Positions 19,832 to 29,876 of a DNA stretch of 64,000 nt are shown in pieces. The notes beneath the pieces are model-generated. The model saw only the letters and a list, made by a program, of their open reading frames with translations, was not told the DNA's origin and made no database searches. The stretch lies in assembly GCA_000818945.1 (NCBI GenBank), contig KN805396.1, positions 228,614-292,613 of the forward strand, read 5' to 3'. A program made the translations under genes and the position numbers. This stretch comes from Schizochytrium sp. CCTCC M209059. Taxonomy: Eukaryota; Sar; Bigyra; Thraustochytrida; Thraustochytriidae. Position 1 is the first letter of the stretch. Each line of letters starts with the position of its first letter.

Positions 19832-21385
19832 TTACGGAAAGACTTCCTTAAAGACGACTGGAAGACACTTGTTGCGAAGATATGGCACACTAAAGTAGCC
19901 ACTACTCCTCGGGTTCCAAAAGCATCGCTCTGCGCGATCTCCTTCCGAGCACCTTTGCGCATTTGACACGTGGCAAAAGTTCATTTCACTCTGCATTTCC
20001 ACCCTGGTGTCGGGAACGAAAGAGGTGGCTTCCGTGGATTCGGCAGTCGGTGCAGCTGTGGGCGCTGCTGTAGCCTTCATAAACACGGGAAGGCATGATC
20101 GTCGGGGCATGCTCTCGGCCTCTAAATCTCCGTTCCAAAAGCAACGGTCGTTGCGCGATCTGTGTATGCACCTCACTCTTTTGTTGTTGTACTTGGTGCA
20201 GTATGCATACTCTGCCAGCTCGTCTTCGTCATCTGAAATCGTGGGTGCCTGCGTTGGCGAAAATGTTGGCGCCAGTGTCCCATGCTCCGTGGTTAGCTCC
20301 TCGCCGTATTGGCTGAGCGTTTCCTCGATCCAATCGATGAATGCAGACGGGCGTGCATAGACGCCATAAAAGCCTGCTCGTGCGCAACCGCGGCCGTAAG
20401 AGACAATGCCTACCTGTGTGATCTCGCCCGTGACAGGGGCCGAATAGAAGAGAGGGCCGCCGGAGTCTCCCGAGCACGAATCGTAGCCATCGTACTCGTA
20501 CCCTGCGCAAATCTTGGTCTCGTCGATGCCAGCGTAGCTCTTGGAGCACTTGCTTTGGCTTACAATGGGTACATCGACCTCGCGGAGTCTATCTTGGATG
20601 ACGCCTGCCCCCTCGGAAGTGTAGCCCCAACCGACGGCGGTGACGAGCTGATTGTCTTCTTCTTGAGGTGAAGCAAAGACGCCCTGGCTCAACACAATGG
20701 GATCAATGTTGTCGACGGCGGCCGAAAGGTAAAGCAGCGCAATGTCGTTGGTCACTCCACTGTAGGAAGGATGACGAATTACTTTTTTCACCGTGCGTAC
20801 CTCACCTGCTTTGGAGTCGGAGAGGTCAAAGTTACCAATGACGACCCTATCCGGCGAGATGGTCTTGACGCAGTGTCCAGCTGTCATGACAAAGCTCTTG
20901 GAAATGAGGCTTCCTCCGCAATAAGGAAAGTTGGTTTTTCCTCGCTGCAGAGACGCAACAAACTTGTACGAGGATTTATCGAGAGGAACTTCTGTGCCGC
21001 CGACGACACGAATTGTAGTAGGGGACATGAGCGTGCGCAAGTCGATTCTTGAGTCGCTCGTAGATTTGCTTCCGTCCTCGTCGGCATCGTCTTCATCGTC
21101 CTCGTCATCATCTCCGTCGTCCGCGTCGCTTTGAAGGAGAGTCAGCTCTTCGTCGGCGTCATCGTCCTCGTCATTGTCTTCGTCTTCGTCACTGTCATAC
21201 TCCTCATCATCGTCATCGTTAGCATCTTCATCAACCTCTTGATAAGTACTGGCGACTGAGGAAGAAAGTCGTCGTAGGTCTTGACGGAGCTGGACCGATC
21301 CGCTACCGCGCGACTCAACAAAGGTGAGCATGCACAGACAGACGGTGAGGAACAGCTCGAGCTTGACGCGGCGCATGCTAGTCAT
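19832..21385 (-). CDS. Secreted trypsin-like serine protease (S1) with acidic propeptide and two C-terminal Cys modules
   Basis: 517 residues from the ATG at 21385. Residues 1-25 are a signal peptide (LELFLTVCLCMLTF). Residues 50-105 are an extremely acidic Asp/Glu propeptide. The mature protease begins near RVVGG (126-130), and its catalytic triad is complete: His171 (TAGHC), Asp214 (TNDIALLYL), Ser308 (GDSGGP). Asp302 at the base of the S1 pocket predicts trypsin-like cleavage after Arg/Lys. After a Pro/Thr linker (APTFSPTQAPT) come two copies of a small cysteine module. Copy 1 has C396, C406, C415-F-W and C431-L-P-V; copy 2 has C471, C479, C488-F-W and C507-L-P-V. They are separated by a second TAAPTAAPTAES linker. 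I do not recognise this module from a named family. Extracellular digestive or processing enzyme. Confidence 0.9.
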   Translation of the reverse strand: MTSMRRVKLELFLTVCLCMLTFVESRGSGSVQLRQDLRRLSSSVASTYQEVDEDANDDDDEEYDSDEDEDNDEDDDADEELTLLQSDADDGDDDEDDEDDADEDGSKSTSDSRIDLRTLMSPTTIRVVGGTEVPLDKSSYKFVASLQRGKTNFPYCGGSLISKSFVMTAGHCVKTISPDRVVIGNFDLSDSKAGEVRTVKKVIRHPSYSGVTNDIALLYLSAAVDNIDPIVLSQGVFASPQEEDNQLVTAVGWGYTSEGAGVIQDRLREVDVPIVSQSKCSKSYAGIDETKICAGYEYDGYDSCSGDSGGPLFYSAPVTGEITQVGIVSYGRGCARAGFYGVYARPSAFIDWIEETLSQYGEELTTEHGTLAPTFSPTQAPTISDDEDELAEYAYCTKYNNKRVRCIHRSRNDRCFWNGDLEAESMPRRSCLPVFMKATAAPTAAPTAESTEATSFVPDTRVEMQSEMNFCHVSNAQRCSEGDRAERCFWNPRSSGYFSVPYLRNKCLPVVFKEVFP

Positions 21386-22167
21386 CTTTCGCGCTCCCGA
21401 GCAGTATTGACACCACGCACGGTACCGGCCGACGCGGCGTATTTGAGTTCTGACTCGGCCTTGGCTAAGAGACAAGAGCGCAGGTTACTTCTTCTTCTCC
21501 TTATTTCCCTTTTCCTGGTCCCTCTTGTCGCGACAAATCTGAATGGTTCGGAATCCTCCGCGCCACGCACACAGCTCCAAGTTGATCTCAGATATTCCAG
21601 GAAACATCCATTGACACGAGTTCCGCGCAGCGACCTCGTAACGCGCGCGGGTGTCGCTGTGTGTCTCTCCCTTTCTCTTAGTTCGACCCATCACTTGGCT
21701 ACTCGCTTTTGTACAAGACCGGGGCCCACAGTGGGTTGGCGCGGACGCCCGCGCTGCGCTGCCGCGCTGCGAGTCGAGTCGACGAGAGGCGGTCTTTTGG
21801 GGGGACGGTCCGCGCTGTGGTCCTATTTTCTTATCGGAAAGCCAGCCATAACGAGCTCCGGCAAATGGATGCATCCGCGCAGCGGCGGCGACAGATTTGA
21901 CGTTGATGGAGAGCTTCTTGAAGCCGTGGCCAAGCGACCCCGCCCGCTCCATTTGCTCTATTCGGGGTACTATTCGGGGTACTACAAATAATCAAAAAGG
22001 TGTGTACTATACCACGTACGTACGTAGTATGTCAAAGTGGGTGTGTACTGAGGCGCGCACCGTTTACTTGTTCTCGCAGAACATCTTGACGGACCAAGGT
22101 CGAGATGGCAAAGGCCGCAGGCGCGCTGCCAGCATAGGCGAGGAGGGAGAGGGTTAGGAGAGTGGCG
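21386..22167. other. Divergent spacer between protease and coiled-coil gene
   Basis: About 0.8 kb. It contains the short repeat TATTCGGGGTACTATTCGGG (21958-21985) and a palindromic-looking ACGTACGTACGTAGTA (22013-22029). No coding signal. Confidence 0.45.
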
Positions 22168-23142
22168 ATGGTAGGCGCGCCGCGCGCTGATTCCGCTTCG
22201 CCGGAGCTCGAGCAGCTCAAGGCGTGGCAAGAGCGCGCACGAACTCCAAAGGTGCCGAACACGCCAAAAGCGCTGCGACGCAAAGTCTTCACCTCACCGC
22301 AACTTCGGCGCATTAAGACGACTGAGACACGATGCGGATCGAAGCGATCTGCCAAGGTCCGCAAAGATTCGACGCTTCAACAACGAGAATGCGATGAGGA
22401 GGAACGGACGAGGCAACGTTCTGCAAACAACGCAAATGGTTACCAAGTAAGATCGTCTTCTACGAAACTTGCGCCGAGATCATCACAGGGAGGAGGAAGT
22501 GGAAAGAAAAATGAGAGCAAGGACAACGAGCAGGCACGCACGAGGATAATGCGCGAAAACGTGGCGCAGCTGCACAGCTTGCAGACCAAGATGCGCAATT
22601 TGGAGGCTGTTGCAAGTGATGCGCACGCGCGAGTCAAGGGGACCAGCGCAGAATTACGTCATGTGCGAGTCGAGCTGGATCGTACGTTTGCAGAGCTACG
22701 CGAGACACTTCAGCATGCCAAGCAGCGCAGAGCGCGTCTCATGCTAGAAGCTGAGCTCCTGAATGCGCAGCAGTCCATCCTCGCTCAGCGCTGTGCCGTT
22801 TCACGCAGAGAGGCCCGCGAGGCGGACGCTCGATTATTGGACGCGCAGAAAAGCTTGCGCCGTCTCGTTTGTAAACAAGAGGACCTGCGTCCAGCAGCAT
22901 CTACGCCGACGTCAGTTGTACGATCCACAGAATCAACCTTTTTGCGCGGAAACATGAGGTCCAACGCACGCCCTCGATCTGCAGCGACACCGTTTCTGAT
23001 GGTGCGCGACGCTCAGGTTCGAGACGCCGAAGAAGCAAAGCGGCAGCGAACGCTGCGCGCGCTCTTTCACAAGCTTCAATTCCAGGTGCCAAGTACGCCA
23101 GGCCTGCTAACAAAGTCTGATCGCATCGATACTGCCCGTTGA
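22168..23142 (+). CDS. Basic coiled-coil protein, unrecognised
   Basis: 324 residues from the ATG at 22168; the frame is open slightly upstream with GTG only. The N-terminal third is basic and rich in Thr/Pro/Lys (TPKVPNTPKALRRKVFTSPQ), with several TP and SP sites that could be phosphorylated. Residues about 120-235 are heptad-like coiled coil (for example VAQLHSLQTKMRNLEAVASD). The tail is again basic, with RALFHKLQFQVPSTPGLL. No family is recognised. Composition would suit a cytoskeletal or centrosomal protein, but this is only inference. Confidence 0.65.
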   Translation: MVGAPRADSASPELEQLKAWQERARTPKVPNTPKALRRKVFTSPQLRRIKTTETRCGSKRSAKVRKDSTLQQRECDEEERTRQRSANNANGYQVRSSSTKLAPRSSQGGGSGKKNESKDNEQARTRIMRENVAQLHSLQTKMRNLEAVASDAHARVKGTSAELRHVRVELDRTFAELRETLQHAKQRRARLMLEAELLNAQQSILAQRCAVSRREAREADARLLDAQKSLRRLVCKQEDLRPAASTPTSVVRSTESTFLRGNMRSNARPRSAATPFLMVRDAQVRDAEEAKRQRTLRALFHKLQFQVPSTPGLLTKSDRIDTAR

Positions 23143-23378
23143 AGCATCGAAACGCATCGCAAATCATTCAGGGAATCGACTCGATTTTTGACAATAGAAA
23201 CGTAATGACTGACAGTAATATGAAATCAGGGTGGAGAAGAGCTGTTTGCTCGCATGAACAGCCAAGCGTCTTGAGACCCACTCGTGCGAGGCCGTCGAAT
23301 TTGAGAAATGGATGGATGGGAAAAAAGGAAAAGGGAGATGAAGGAATGAAGGAGAAAGGATTGCAGTGATCGCATCGG

Positions 23379-25005
23379 TCAAAGCTTTTTTCGCAATCGG
23401 GCGTATTCACTAGGACTAATGATACCATCGCGGTTGACGTCCAAAGCATCAATGAGGCCATCAAGAATGGCTTCCGATGGCGAACTACCAATAACGTCAT
23501 GAATGCGCTGCTTGAGCTCTGACCGGGAAACGTATCCATCGCGGTCGAGATCGATCTGGTCAAATTCTCCGAGCTGAGCCCAGACGCGGCGCGCACAGCA
23601 ACGAACGATCACATCCTTGGCCGGAATGAAGACGTCGGCTCCGGGCAGACGCTCTGGGTAGTCTTGGGCGAACTGTATGAGCGGCTCGATCTCACAAAAG
23701 CCATTGAGCAGGTTCCGCGGCAATGCGACCAGGTAGTCGTGATTCGGTTCAAAGGCCTTGCCGTTTATAGATACAATGGTGTCGCGATCCGCGTTCTGGT
23801 CGTCAGGCGCGTTGCCGTACGGGCCAGAGACGGTGGGGGATACAATCTCCACGTCGGCGTCAAGTTGCAGAAAGCCGCGTTTCTCAGTGTTCCAGGGACG
23901 GTTGCTTCTCGAGAAGCGGATAGCGTCCTGCAAAACAGAGCCTGGCATAAGCACGGTGACGAGCTTTGTAGGGAATGGAAGCACCGTATTGAGGTCAGCG
24001 AGAGAGACCTGCCCAAGCGGGAAATCGGATTGGGCCTTAATGGTAGCGCCATTAATCATGGCCACTTCAGTCTCGAGTTCATTTCTGATGTAAGTTCCGA
24101 AGAGCATGCCAAGCTCTGTGGGGCGAAAGCGTGTGCCTTTGGCAGAGAGGCGGTGGCCGGCGTCAATCATAATTTCAGTCCCGAGCTGGCGCACCGAGTC
24201 CATGCACACGGACACGAGGTGCTCGATGTTGGGATCCCGGTCGTAGTCGGCGGCGGGTTCAGCATGATAAGAGACGGAGGTTTCGCCGTCGGGCGAGAGG
24301 CCAAGGTCGAGGATGCCGCAGAACTCTGCGTCTTTGCCGGTTTTGATAATTCTACAGTCATTGATGAGCTCGTCAAAGGGCGTGTGTTCGTGGCCCCCAA
24401 TGATAGCGTTAATGGTCGAGGCCTGCGCCAGCTCGCGGTCGCGGCCGATGGACTGATGTGTAAGCGCGACAACGTGGGTGCACCCGTGCACCTCGCGAAG
24501 CTCCTTTTCGAGGCGGACGCTGACTTGAATGGGGTCGAGAATAGGATAGTTTTTGAAGGTGCTGTTGAGAAAGACAGTCTTTTCGTTGGTGACGACGCCT
24601 AGGAGTCCTAGTTTGATGTCGCCCGCCTGCACGATGTCAAACGCGGGGAGTTCGGGCCGATCAAAGGTCGGCACGTTGCTATTCATGACAACGCCCTTGC
24701 ACTCGCGCAGGCGCTCCTCGAGCTGATTGATGTGGAGGTTGGCCTCGTGGTTTCCAAAGCAAAAGTGGGAGATGCCAACCTCGTTGAAGCACTTCATGAA
24801 GGCGAAGCCGCTATCGATGGGCGAGAGCACGTTGGGGCTGAGAAAGTCTCCGGCCAGGGTTTTGATGACCACGCCGCTCGGCACAGACGGCGACGAGCTC
24901 GCATGTTCCGGGATCGCGCCAGCGACCCCTGACAGCGGCCCCTGCCTCTGTCGCTGCTGGCTCTGCCGCTGCTGCTGCCGCTGCTGCTGCTGCCGCTGCT
25001 GCTGC

Positions 25006-25056
<51 letters not shown>

Positions 25057-25214
25057 TGGGAGGCGACGCCGGTGTCGCTCCCGGCTTGCCATGCGCAGAC
25101 TTCCCGCTCCTTGGTGTCGAAGAGCACCTTGAGCCTGCTCAGGTTGTCGAGCGTGTACACGTCGTTGATGGCGAGGAAGCGCACGAGGCCGCCGCGCGTC
25201 CTGCCCAGCGCCAT
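23379..25214 (-). CDS. 5'-nucleotidase/metallophosphoesterase with polyGln insert and C-terminal EF hands
   Basis: 611 residues from the ATG at 25214. Metal-binding motifs in order are FLAINDVYTLDN (first motif with Tyr where many members have His), LAGDFLSPN, CFGNHEANL, VALTHQS and IIGGHEHTP. Together these define the calcineurin-like 5'-nucleotidase/2',3'-cyclic phosphodiesterase fold. The C-terminal 5'-nucleotidase domain follows (about 330-530), with INGATIKAQSDFPLG. Two EF hands end the protein: DLDRDGYVSRSE and DVNRDGIISPSE, each with a canonical Asp-x-Asp/Asn-x-Asp-Gly loop. A polyGln/Arg stretch (about residues 55-88) interrupts the catalytic domain between the first two motifs. No signal peptide or anchor is seen, so it is probably cytosolic and calcium-responsive. 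The fusion is not typical of animal CD73. Confidence 0.85.
24952..25052. repeat. Interrupted CTG/CCG triplet repeat (polyGln with Arg, coding)
   Basis: CTG triplets interrupted by CCG on the left and pure on the right (about 25009-25051). Read on the minus strand it encodes the Gln-rich insert of the 5'-nucleotidase gene. A second coding example of the same repeat motif as the large tract at 1534-2043. Confidence 0.9.
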
Positions 25215-25790
25215 GCTCGGCGCCCCGCCCACCCCGCGAGGGCTCCGCTCCGCGCTCTGTTTCGATCTGCACCGCGCCCAAGGTGCGCTCGCGGCGCCTT
25301 GCAATGTATGCCGCGCCCTGGCATCAATCACCCGCGCACTCGCTCACAGTGACTGACACTCCGCCAGACACTCAGACATTTAGACATGCAAACAGACACC
25401 TAGACACGCTACAGACACGCGAGTCCGAAACAACATCGACGACGACATCGATAACCGACTCGGAGGGGAGGCCGCGCAGGGCCATTGCAGCGCCTCTGCA
25501 CGCCGCGCTCGACCCACAAATCGCGGGCGCTAGATACGCGCCCAGCCGGGCCTCCGCAGACGATCGTGTCGTCGGCCGCGGTCGCCGCAGCGCAAAGCAG
25601 GGAGGGCTGCGGCACAGGCGGCGCTGCTTGCTCGTCATATAGCGCGTCATTCACGGGGGTGCGTGCTGGGTGGCGGTGCTGACGCAGGCAGGGAGCTCCG
25701 GGCAGAAGGGCGCCGTGGCCGGAGCGCGGAGGCAGGCAGGCGTGCGACAGCGACGCGTAGGAGGAGAGAGAAGCGGGGAGGTGAGGGGTT

Positions 25791-25860
25791 AGTCAGTCAG
25801 TCAGTCATTCTGTCAGTCATTCTGTCAGTCAGTCTGTCTGTGTTTGTCATTCTGTCTGTC
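25791..25860. repeat. (CAGT)/(TGTC) tetranucleotide microsatellite
   Basis: Degenerate repeats of CAGT, CATT and CTGT, about 70 bp. Confidence 0.85.
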
Positions 25861-26170
25861 GCTGGCGGGGAGTGTGGCTTAATGGTGAGCGAGGTTGATT
25901 CCGGCCTTTCCGGCATGGCTCAGCGGGAAGCCTTCGTTCGTCACTGACTCACCTGCGGAAAACTGCTGGTCCGGACGGAGAGAGTCAGAGTTCAAGTCTT
26001 CCTTGGCAAGGTACTTGTCAAGGCTTTTTCGGCGTGCGTCTAGGTGCGCGCTCGCAAGAGGCTCGCGCTCGCAAGAGGTTCGCAAATTTGTGCCGCGGCA
26101 GTATTCACCACGTAAGCGCAGAGATCTTGTAGGGGTGACAGAAGCTGAGAAGATGGACTAGGCCTAGTAC

Positions 26171-26207
26171 TTGTTGTTGTTGTTGTTGTTGCTGTTGTTG
26201 TTGTTTG
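26171..26207. repeat. (GTT)n microsatellite
   Basis: About 12 GTT triplets with one GCT interruption, non-coding. Confidence 0.85.
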
Positions 26208-26504
26208 ACTCTTCGGATCGTTGTTTGTGTGCGAGACAATTCGGCTTCATTCAATTCGACACAGCAACCGAGCGTCGAGAAAAGATTCTTTCGCCTACTT
26301 TTTCGAGAACAGAGCTGTGGTTCTTCGCGAAAGACTTGTGGCCGAGCACATGAAGTGAGAAAAATCATATACTGCAAGTATCGTGGCAGCTTTGTGCAGT
26401 TGTCTAAGGAAAGTATAAACACGATGATTATTCGAGAACTTCTTTCACGCATCGTCTGCTCGTAGCATGTTGATGTGATCTCTATCCAGATCGTCCTTTT
26501 CTTT

Positions 26505-27503
26505 CTACAGAATCAAGCAAGAAAAGTCGCAACGGTCCAAGTCCAGCTGTTCTCTGATCGTTACGTTCGCTTCTTCGGCTCCATCACTTTCAATCAGCGG
26601 GCCAAGATCATCCCCAATAGGCCGCACGGTCTCTGTGCCGTTCAGGACGTGCTTCAAAGAGCCTGAATCCGCATCCCAAACGTGCACGTTGCTGTCTAGA
26701 CATCCGCTCACAATCTCCGACCCCCAAAGAGAGACCGAGAACACCGCTTCTGAATGACCTCTAAGGACGCGCAGTGTGGCTCCGCTGCGCGCGTCCCAGA
26801 CCCTGACTGTCTTATCCTCGGACCCGCTTACAATGCGGTCATCCTCGAGCGCGACAGAGCGCACATTGTCGGTATGACCTTCGAGTGTGTAGACGAGCTC
26901 AAAAGAAGGCACGACGTAAACCCTCACGTTTTTGTCGTAAGACCCGCTTACTAAGCGCTGCGCGTCGATCGCGACCCCGCAGACCGGGCCTGTCGCCTCC
27001 GTGAGAATATGGCGTGGGCCGCCGCTGACTCGGTCGAAGATGCGCACGGTCTTGTCGGCCAACCCGGCTACGAGCAGGTTCTCGTGGGCAGCAAGACTCC
27101 TAACTGCAGCCGTCCTGTTCCGAGTTACAACCTTCATGTCTATTCTCAAGGTTTCTCGGCCACTAACCTTGTTCAAGACGCAGATGGTCTTGTCGCGCAT
27201 CCCGCCACCGGATATGATTTCGTCGCCGTTGAAGATGACGCTCCCGACAGTGTATCTATGACCATGAATGGAGTGCAGGACAGTGGCGCTCGACAGGTCG
27301 ACGAGAAAAATGTAGCCTCCGCCAGTTCCGAAGGCGGCCAGGCGGCCCTGCACAGCCACTGTGCTGGCCTTTTGATTGTGAGGCGTCCTCATTTTGAAGA
27401 CGAGAGCGCCATCTCTCTTGCTCCATGCGCGCAAGTAGTGGTCACGGCTGACAGCCAGCACGAGGCTGTCGGACTGCGCAACGCTGAACACGATGCCCTC
27501 CAT
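26505..27503 (-). CDS. WD40 beta-propeller protein with C-terminal CaaX box
   Basis: 332 residues; the ATG at 27503 sits in an ideal context (GCCACCATGG). About seven WD40-type blades fill the protein. The clearest are RIVSGSEDKTVRVWDARSGA, EIVSGCLDSNVHVWDADSGS, RLVSGSYDKNVRVYVV and VAGLADKTVRIFD, with GH dipeptides in GHTDNVRSVAL and GHSEAVFSVSL. This is close to the size of a single propeller. The tail after the last blade is short and acidic and ends Ser-Cys-Leu-Ile-Leu. Cys-aliphatic-aliphatic-Leu is a CaaX signal of the type used by geranylgeranyltransferase I, suggesting membrane attachment. No F-box or kinase domain is attached and the partner is unknown. Confidence 0.85.
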   Translation of the reverse strand: MEGIVFSVAQSDSLVLAVSRDHYLRAWSKRDGALVFKMRTPHNQKASTVAVQGRLAAFGTGGGYIFLVDLSSATVLHSIHGHRYTVGSVIFNGDEIISGGGMRDKTICVLNKVSGRETLRIDMKVVTRNRTAAVRSLAAHENLLVAGLADKTVRIFDRVSGGPRHILTEATGPVCGVAIDAQRLVSGSYDKNVRVYVVPSFELVYTLEGHTDNVRSVALEDDRIVSGSEDKTVRVWDARSGATLRVLRGHSEAVFSVSLWGSEIVSGCLDSNVHVWDADSGSLKHVLNGTETVRPIGDDLGPLIESDGAEEANVTIREQLDLDRCDFSCLIL

Positions 27504-28349
27504 GGTGGCGGGACGAGCTGCTCACTCCTCGAGGATTTGCTTGCCGTGCGGAGGTACGCCTTTCTCTGTGCAGTAGGTATCAGTGAAGGCGAGGCGAACG
27601 TCCGCCACACGATCTCGGAATGGGACGGGTTGCGGCAGATCCAAAAGTGTCGTCTACTGTCAAGATTATCGCCACTGGCTCTGCAAGTACGGGTGTTCGA
27701 AGAATCTTCATGATGGGAATCGGACGTTCTTGAATTTTTGAGCACAATTCACTTGCAAAAGCCAGAGTGCACAGCATGCAATAGGAGATCTTGCTCGGGG
27801 CGAGTGAAGATGGAAACTGTCGCTTACCAAGTAGAGAGTGACCACACTCGGCGAGATGACCAGGCTAACCCGTGTCTATGCGTTACTCTGGCTGGAGAAG
27901 CGTAAATAAACAACGAAACAATGTTTTTTTCTGCGAAGATGATCTTCGCCCCAAGCCTCAAATAATATAGACTTGAGACCCTGATGCGCTCAAACCTTTG
28001 TTTTTCTTTCTCTATTACACTCCGCCACTGCACTCGCAAACAATCTAGGCATTGTCCTTTCCTCTTTGTAGTGACATCAGCTAGCAAGGTGATCGATCGG
28101 TTTTGGTTGCAGAACCAAGTAAATTGTGAGTCCCATCGTCCAAGTCGTGGCCGCACTTGGCGGCACCGGGCGCGAACTCGCAACGTGCAGCATTTTTTAC
28201 CTGTCAGGCGGACGCAAACGGGCTCAAGCAAGCGGGCGCGGTCGCGCAGCAGGAGTAAGGACGAGATAGACAAGAGCCGTCGAGGCGCAAGTGGCGTGCG
28301 CATACGCGACGAGCCACTCGAGGCGACAGCTGCAACGGCGAGAGGAAAG
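27504..28349. other. Divergent spacer between WD40 and POT1-like genes
   Basis: The POT1-like frame is open upstream to an ATG at 27984, but the added 122 residues are basic, unstructured and unlike the family. They are left out of the gene call. Otherwise no feature was seen. Confidence 0.45.
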
Positions 28350-29876
28350 ATGCAAAAGGATGGCGAGGTGGTTAGCGACTTTGATGCTCTGCACGCAGCG
28401 GTCAAGGCGAGCGCAAGGGGAACGCTCGTTGGGGTCGACGTGGCAGGCATCTTGCTGGCGATCAAAGCACCAAAGCCATCGCGCAAAGACATGTTCATGT
28501 CGCTCATCATCACGGACGGAAGGCCAAATTCATTCGGGGCCGCACGACGGCTCAGCGTGAACATTTTCGCAGCGTCGGCCCAGGCCTTTCCCCAGCCCGA
28601 GAATATTGGAGACCTTGTGTATTTACAAAACGCGCGTGTTTCTCTTTTCCAAAATGCGCCCCAAGCAACTCTTTCGCTCCACAAGAACAATCTCATAAGC
28701 ATCATAGCACGTTCGGTGCGGGATCCGTCGCACGAGAGCGAGGCGAACGACACAGAGAGAGCGGCGGCACGACGAAAAATGCGATTAAGAGGCGGTGTAC
28801 CCAGTGGGCTGGTCTCGGTTGCGGGCAAGGCCAAGTGCCAGCCACCCTCGAACTTTGCCGAGACGCTCGAAAGGCTGCGCATCGTCTCCGACGCGGTCTT
28901 GGCCGATCAAAGCCTCCAGTCTGCGACCGGCACAGCGATGGAGACCCTGCCAAGGCTTGCCAACGCGGTCTGTCCTGGTAACAAAGCTGGTTATTTCTTC
29001 GATCATATTCTCGTCCGCGTAATGGCAAGGGGGCCGGAGCAAGAGGGATCGCCGTCTTTTCAAATTACCGATGCAAGTCTTGCGCCTTCAAGTGCACTGT
29101 TGCGAATGGTTTCTCAGCGTTGTGTCAATAGCTCTGCGCTGCGAGAGATCCCCAATGGTTGTTGGATGTTGCTTTACAATGTGCAAAAGTACAGAGAAGA
29201 TGACGACAAGCTTGTCTTGACGTGGATTCAAGATCGGAGTATGGGACTACGCGTGTCGCATCTTGGCCGGACGCGCGAAGGCAAAGAGATTGAATTTCGC
29301 GAGGTAACTCGTGCAGAAGCCATTATAGACGCAGCTGACTTTATGCGTCTGCCGTCAAGCGCGAGCACAAGCTCCAAGGATGTGAAACTTCTGAAAACGT
29401 CCGACGTAGACCCAGGCCACGCAGGCTCGGGTCCTTCGTCTTCCTCTTCTTCTTCTTCTTCTTCAATGATATCACCAAGTGAGTCCAGCAGACGCATGTC
29501 TTGCGTTGCAGGGCTTATTCGCGAGGTTGGCGCAGATGTAGGACCTTTGCGTGCTTCTCCGCGTTTGACTTTGATGGCACAATCGCAAACCTGGCACCTT
29601 GAGGCGCGCGTCACGGCAATTTTTCCGCCCCTTGCGCGCATATCTGCTCTTCTCGCCGCGGATCGTATTAAACCAGGGCACGACTTGATGTTACGCTTCG
29701 AGGACTCGACGGGGGTTCTTGAGGTCCTTTTCGCCATCGAAGACCTCATGGCCATCTTTGAAAGCGGCAAAAAGGTGTCCTCGCTCGATGCATCGTTCGC
29801 CTCTTGGACGCCCGACTATCTCGGGAGAATGCTCGTCCCTGGAGTGATGTCTGATTTTGTTCTTTCCCTTGCCTGA
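28350..29876 (+). CDS. POT1: POT1-like telomere end-binding protein (OB fold)
   Basis: 508 residues from the ATG at 28350. Residues about 15-110 resemble the first OB fold of POT1/TEBP-alpha: LVGVDVAGILLAIKAPKPSR, then KDMFMSLIITDGRP, LSVNIFAASAQAFPQPENIG and DLVYLQNARVSLFQNAPQAT. The KxPxxSxGxD-like loop and the GDxVxLxxxxVxxF strand pair are the typical signatures. A second OB-like region follows (about 190-340, IVSDAVLADQS to WIQDRSMGLRVS). After a Ser run (about 364-375), a C-terminal module (WHLEARVTAIFPPLARISAL, then LMLRFEDSTGVLEVLFAIED) could be the OB/Holliday-resolvase-like region that binds TPP1. POT1 binds single-stranded telomeric DNA and protects chromosome ends. An earlier in-frame ATG (27984) is possible. 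Confidence 0.7.
   Translation: MQKDGEVVSDFDALHAAVKASARGTLVGVDVAGILLAIKAPKPSRKDMFMSLIITDGRPNSFGAARRLSVNIFAASAQAFPQPENIGDLVYLQNARVSLFQNAPQATLSLHKNNLISIIARSVRDPSHESEANDTERAAARRKMRLRGGVPSGLVSVAGKAKCQPPSNFAETLERLRIVSDAVLADQSLQSATGTAMETLPRLANAVCPGNKAGYFFDHILVRVMARGPEQEGSPSFQITDASLAPSSALLRMVSQRCVNSSALREIPNGCWMLLYNVQKYREDDDKLVLTWIQDRSMGLRVSHLGRTREGKEIEFREVTRAEAIIDAADFMRLPSSASTSSKDVKLLKTSDVDPGHAGSGPSSSSSSSSSSMISPSESSRRMSCVAGLIREVGADVGPLRASPRLTLMAQSQTWHLEARVTAIFPPLARISALLAADRIKPGHDLMLRFEDSTGVLEVLFAIEDLMAIFESGKKVSSLDASFASWTPDYLGRMLVPGVMSDFVLSLA

Larger units (their letters stand above)
25215..26504. other. Intergenic region with CAGT-type and GTT-type microsatellites
   Basis: About 1.3 kb between the start of the nucleotidase gene and the 3' end of the WD40 gene. 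It holds a (CAGT/TCTG)n stretch at 25791-25860 and a (GTT)n stretch at 26171-26207. A/B-box-like sequences near 25870-26000 did not fold as a tRNA. No gene called. Confidence 0.5.

Noticed and set aside
25865..26010. tRNA-like A box (TGGCTTAATGG, TGGCTCAGCGGG) and B box (AGTTCAAGTCT)
   Set aside because: Acceptor stem and T-stem do not pair for any start I tried; no coherent cloverleaf.
27984..28349. 122-residue N-terminal extension of the POT1-like protein
   Set aside because: Although there is an ATG at 27984, the extension is basic and low complexity, and the family normally starts close to the first OB fold.
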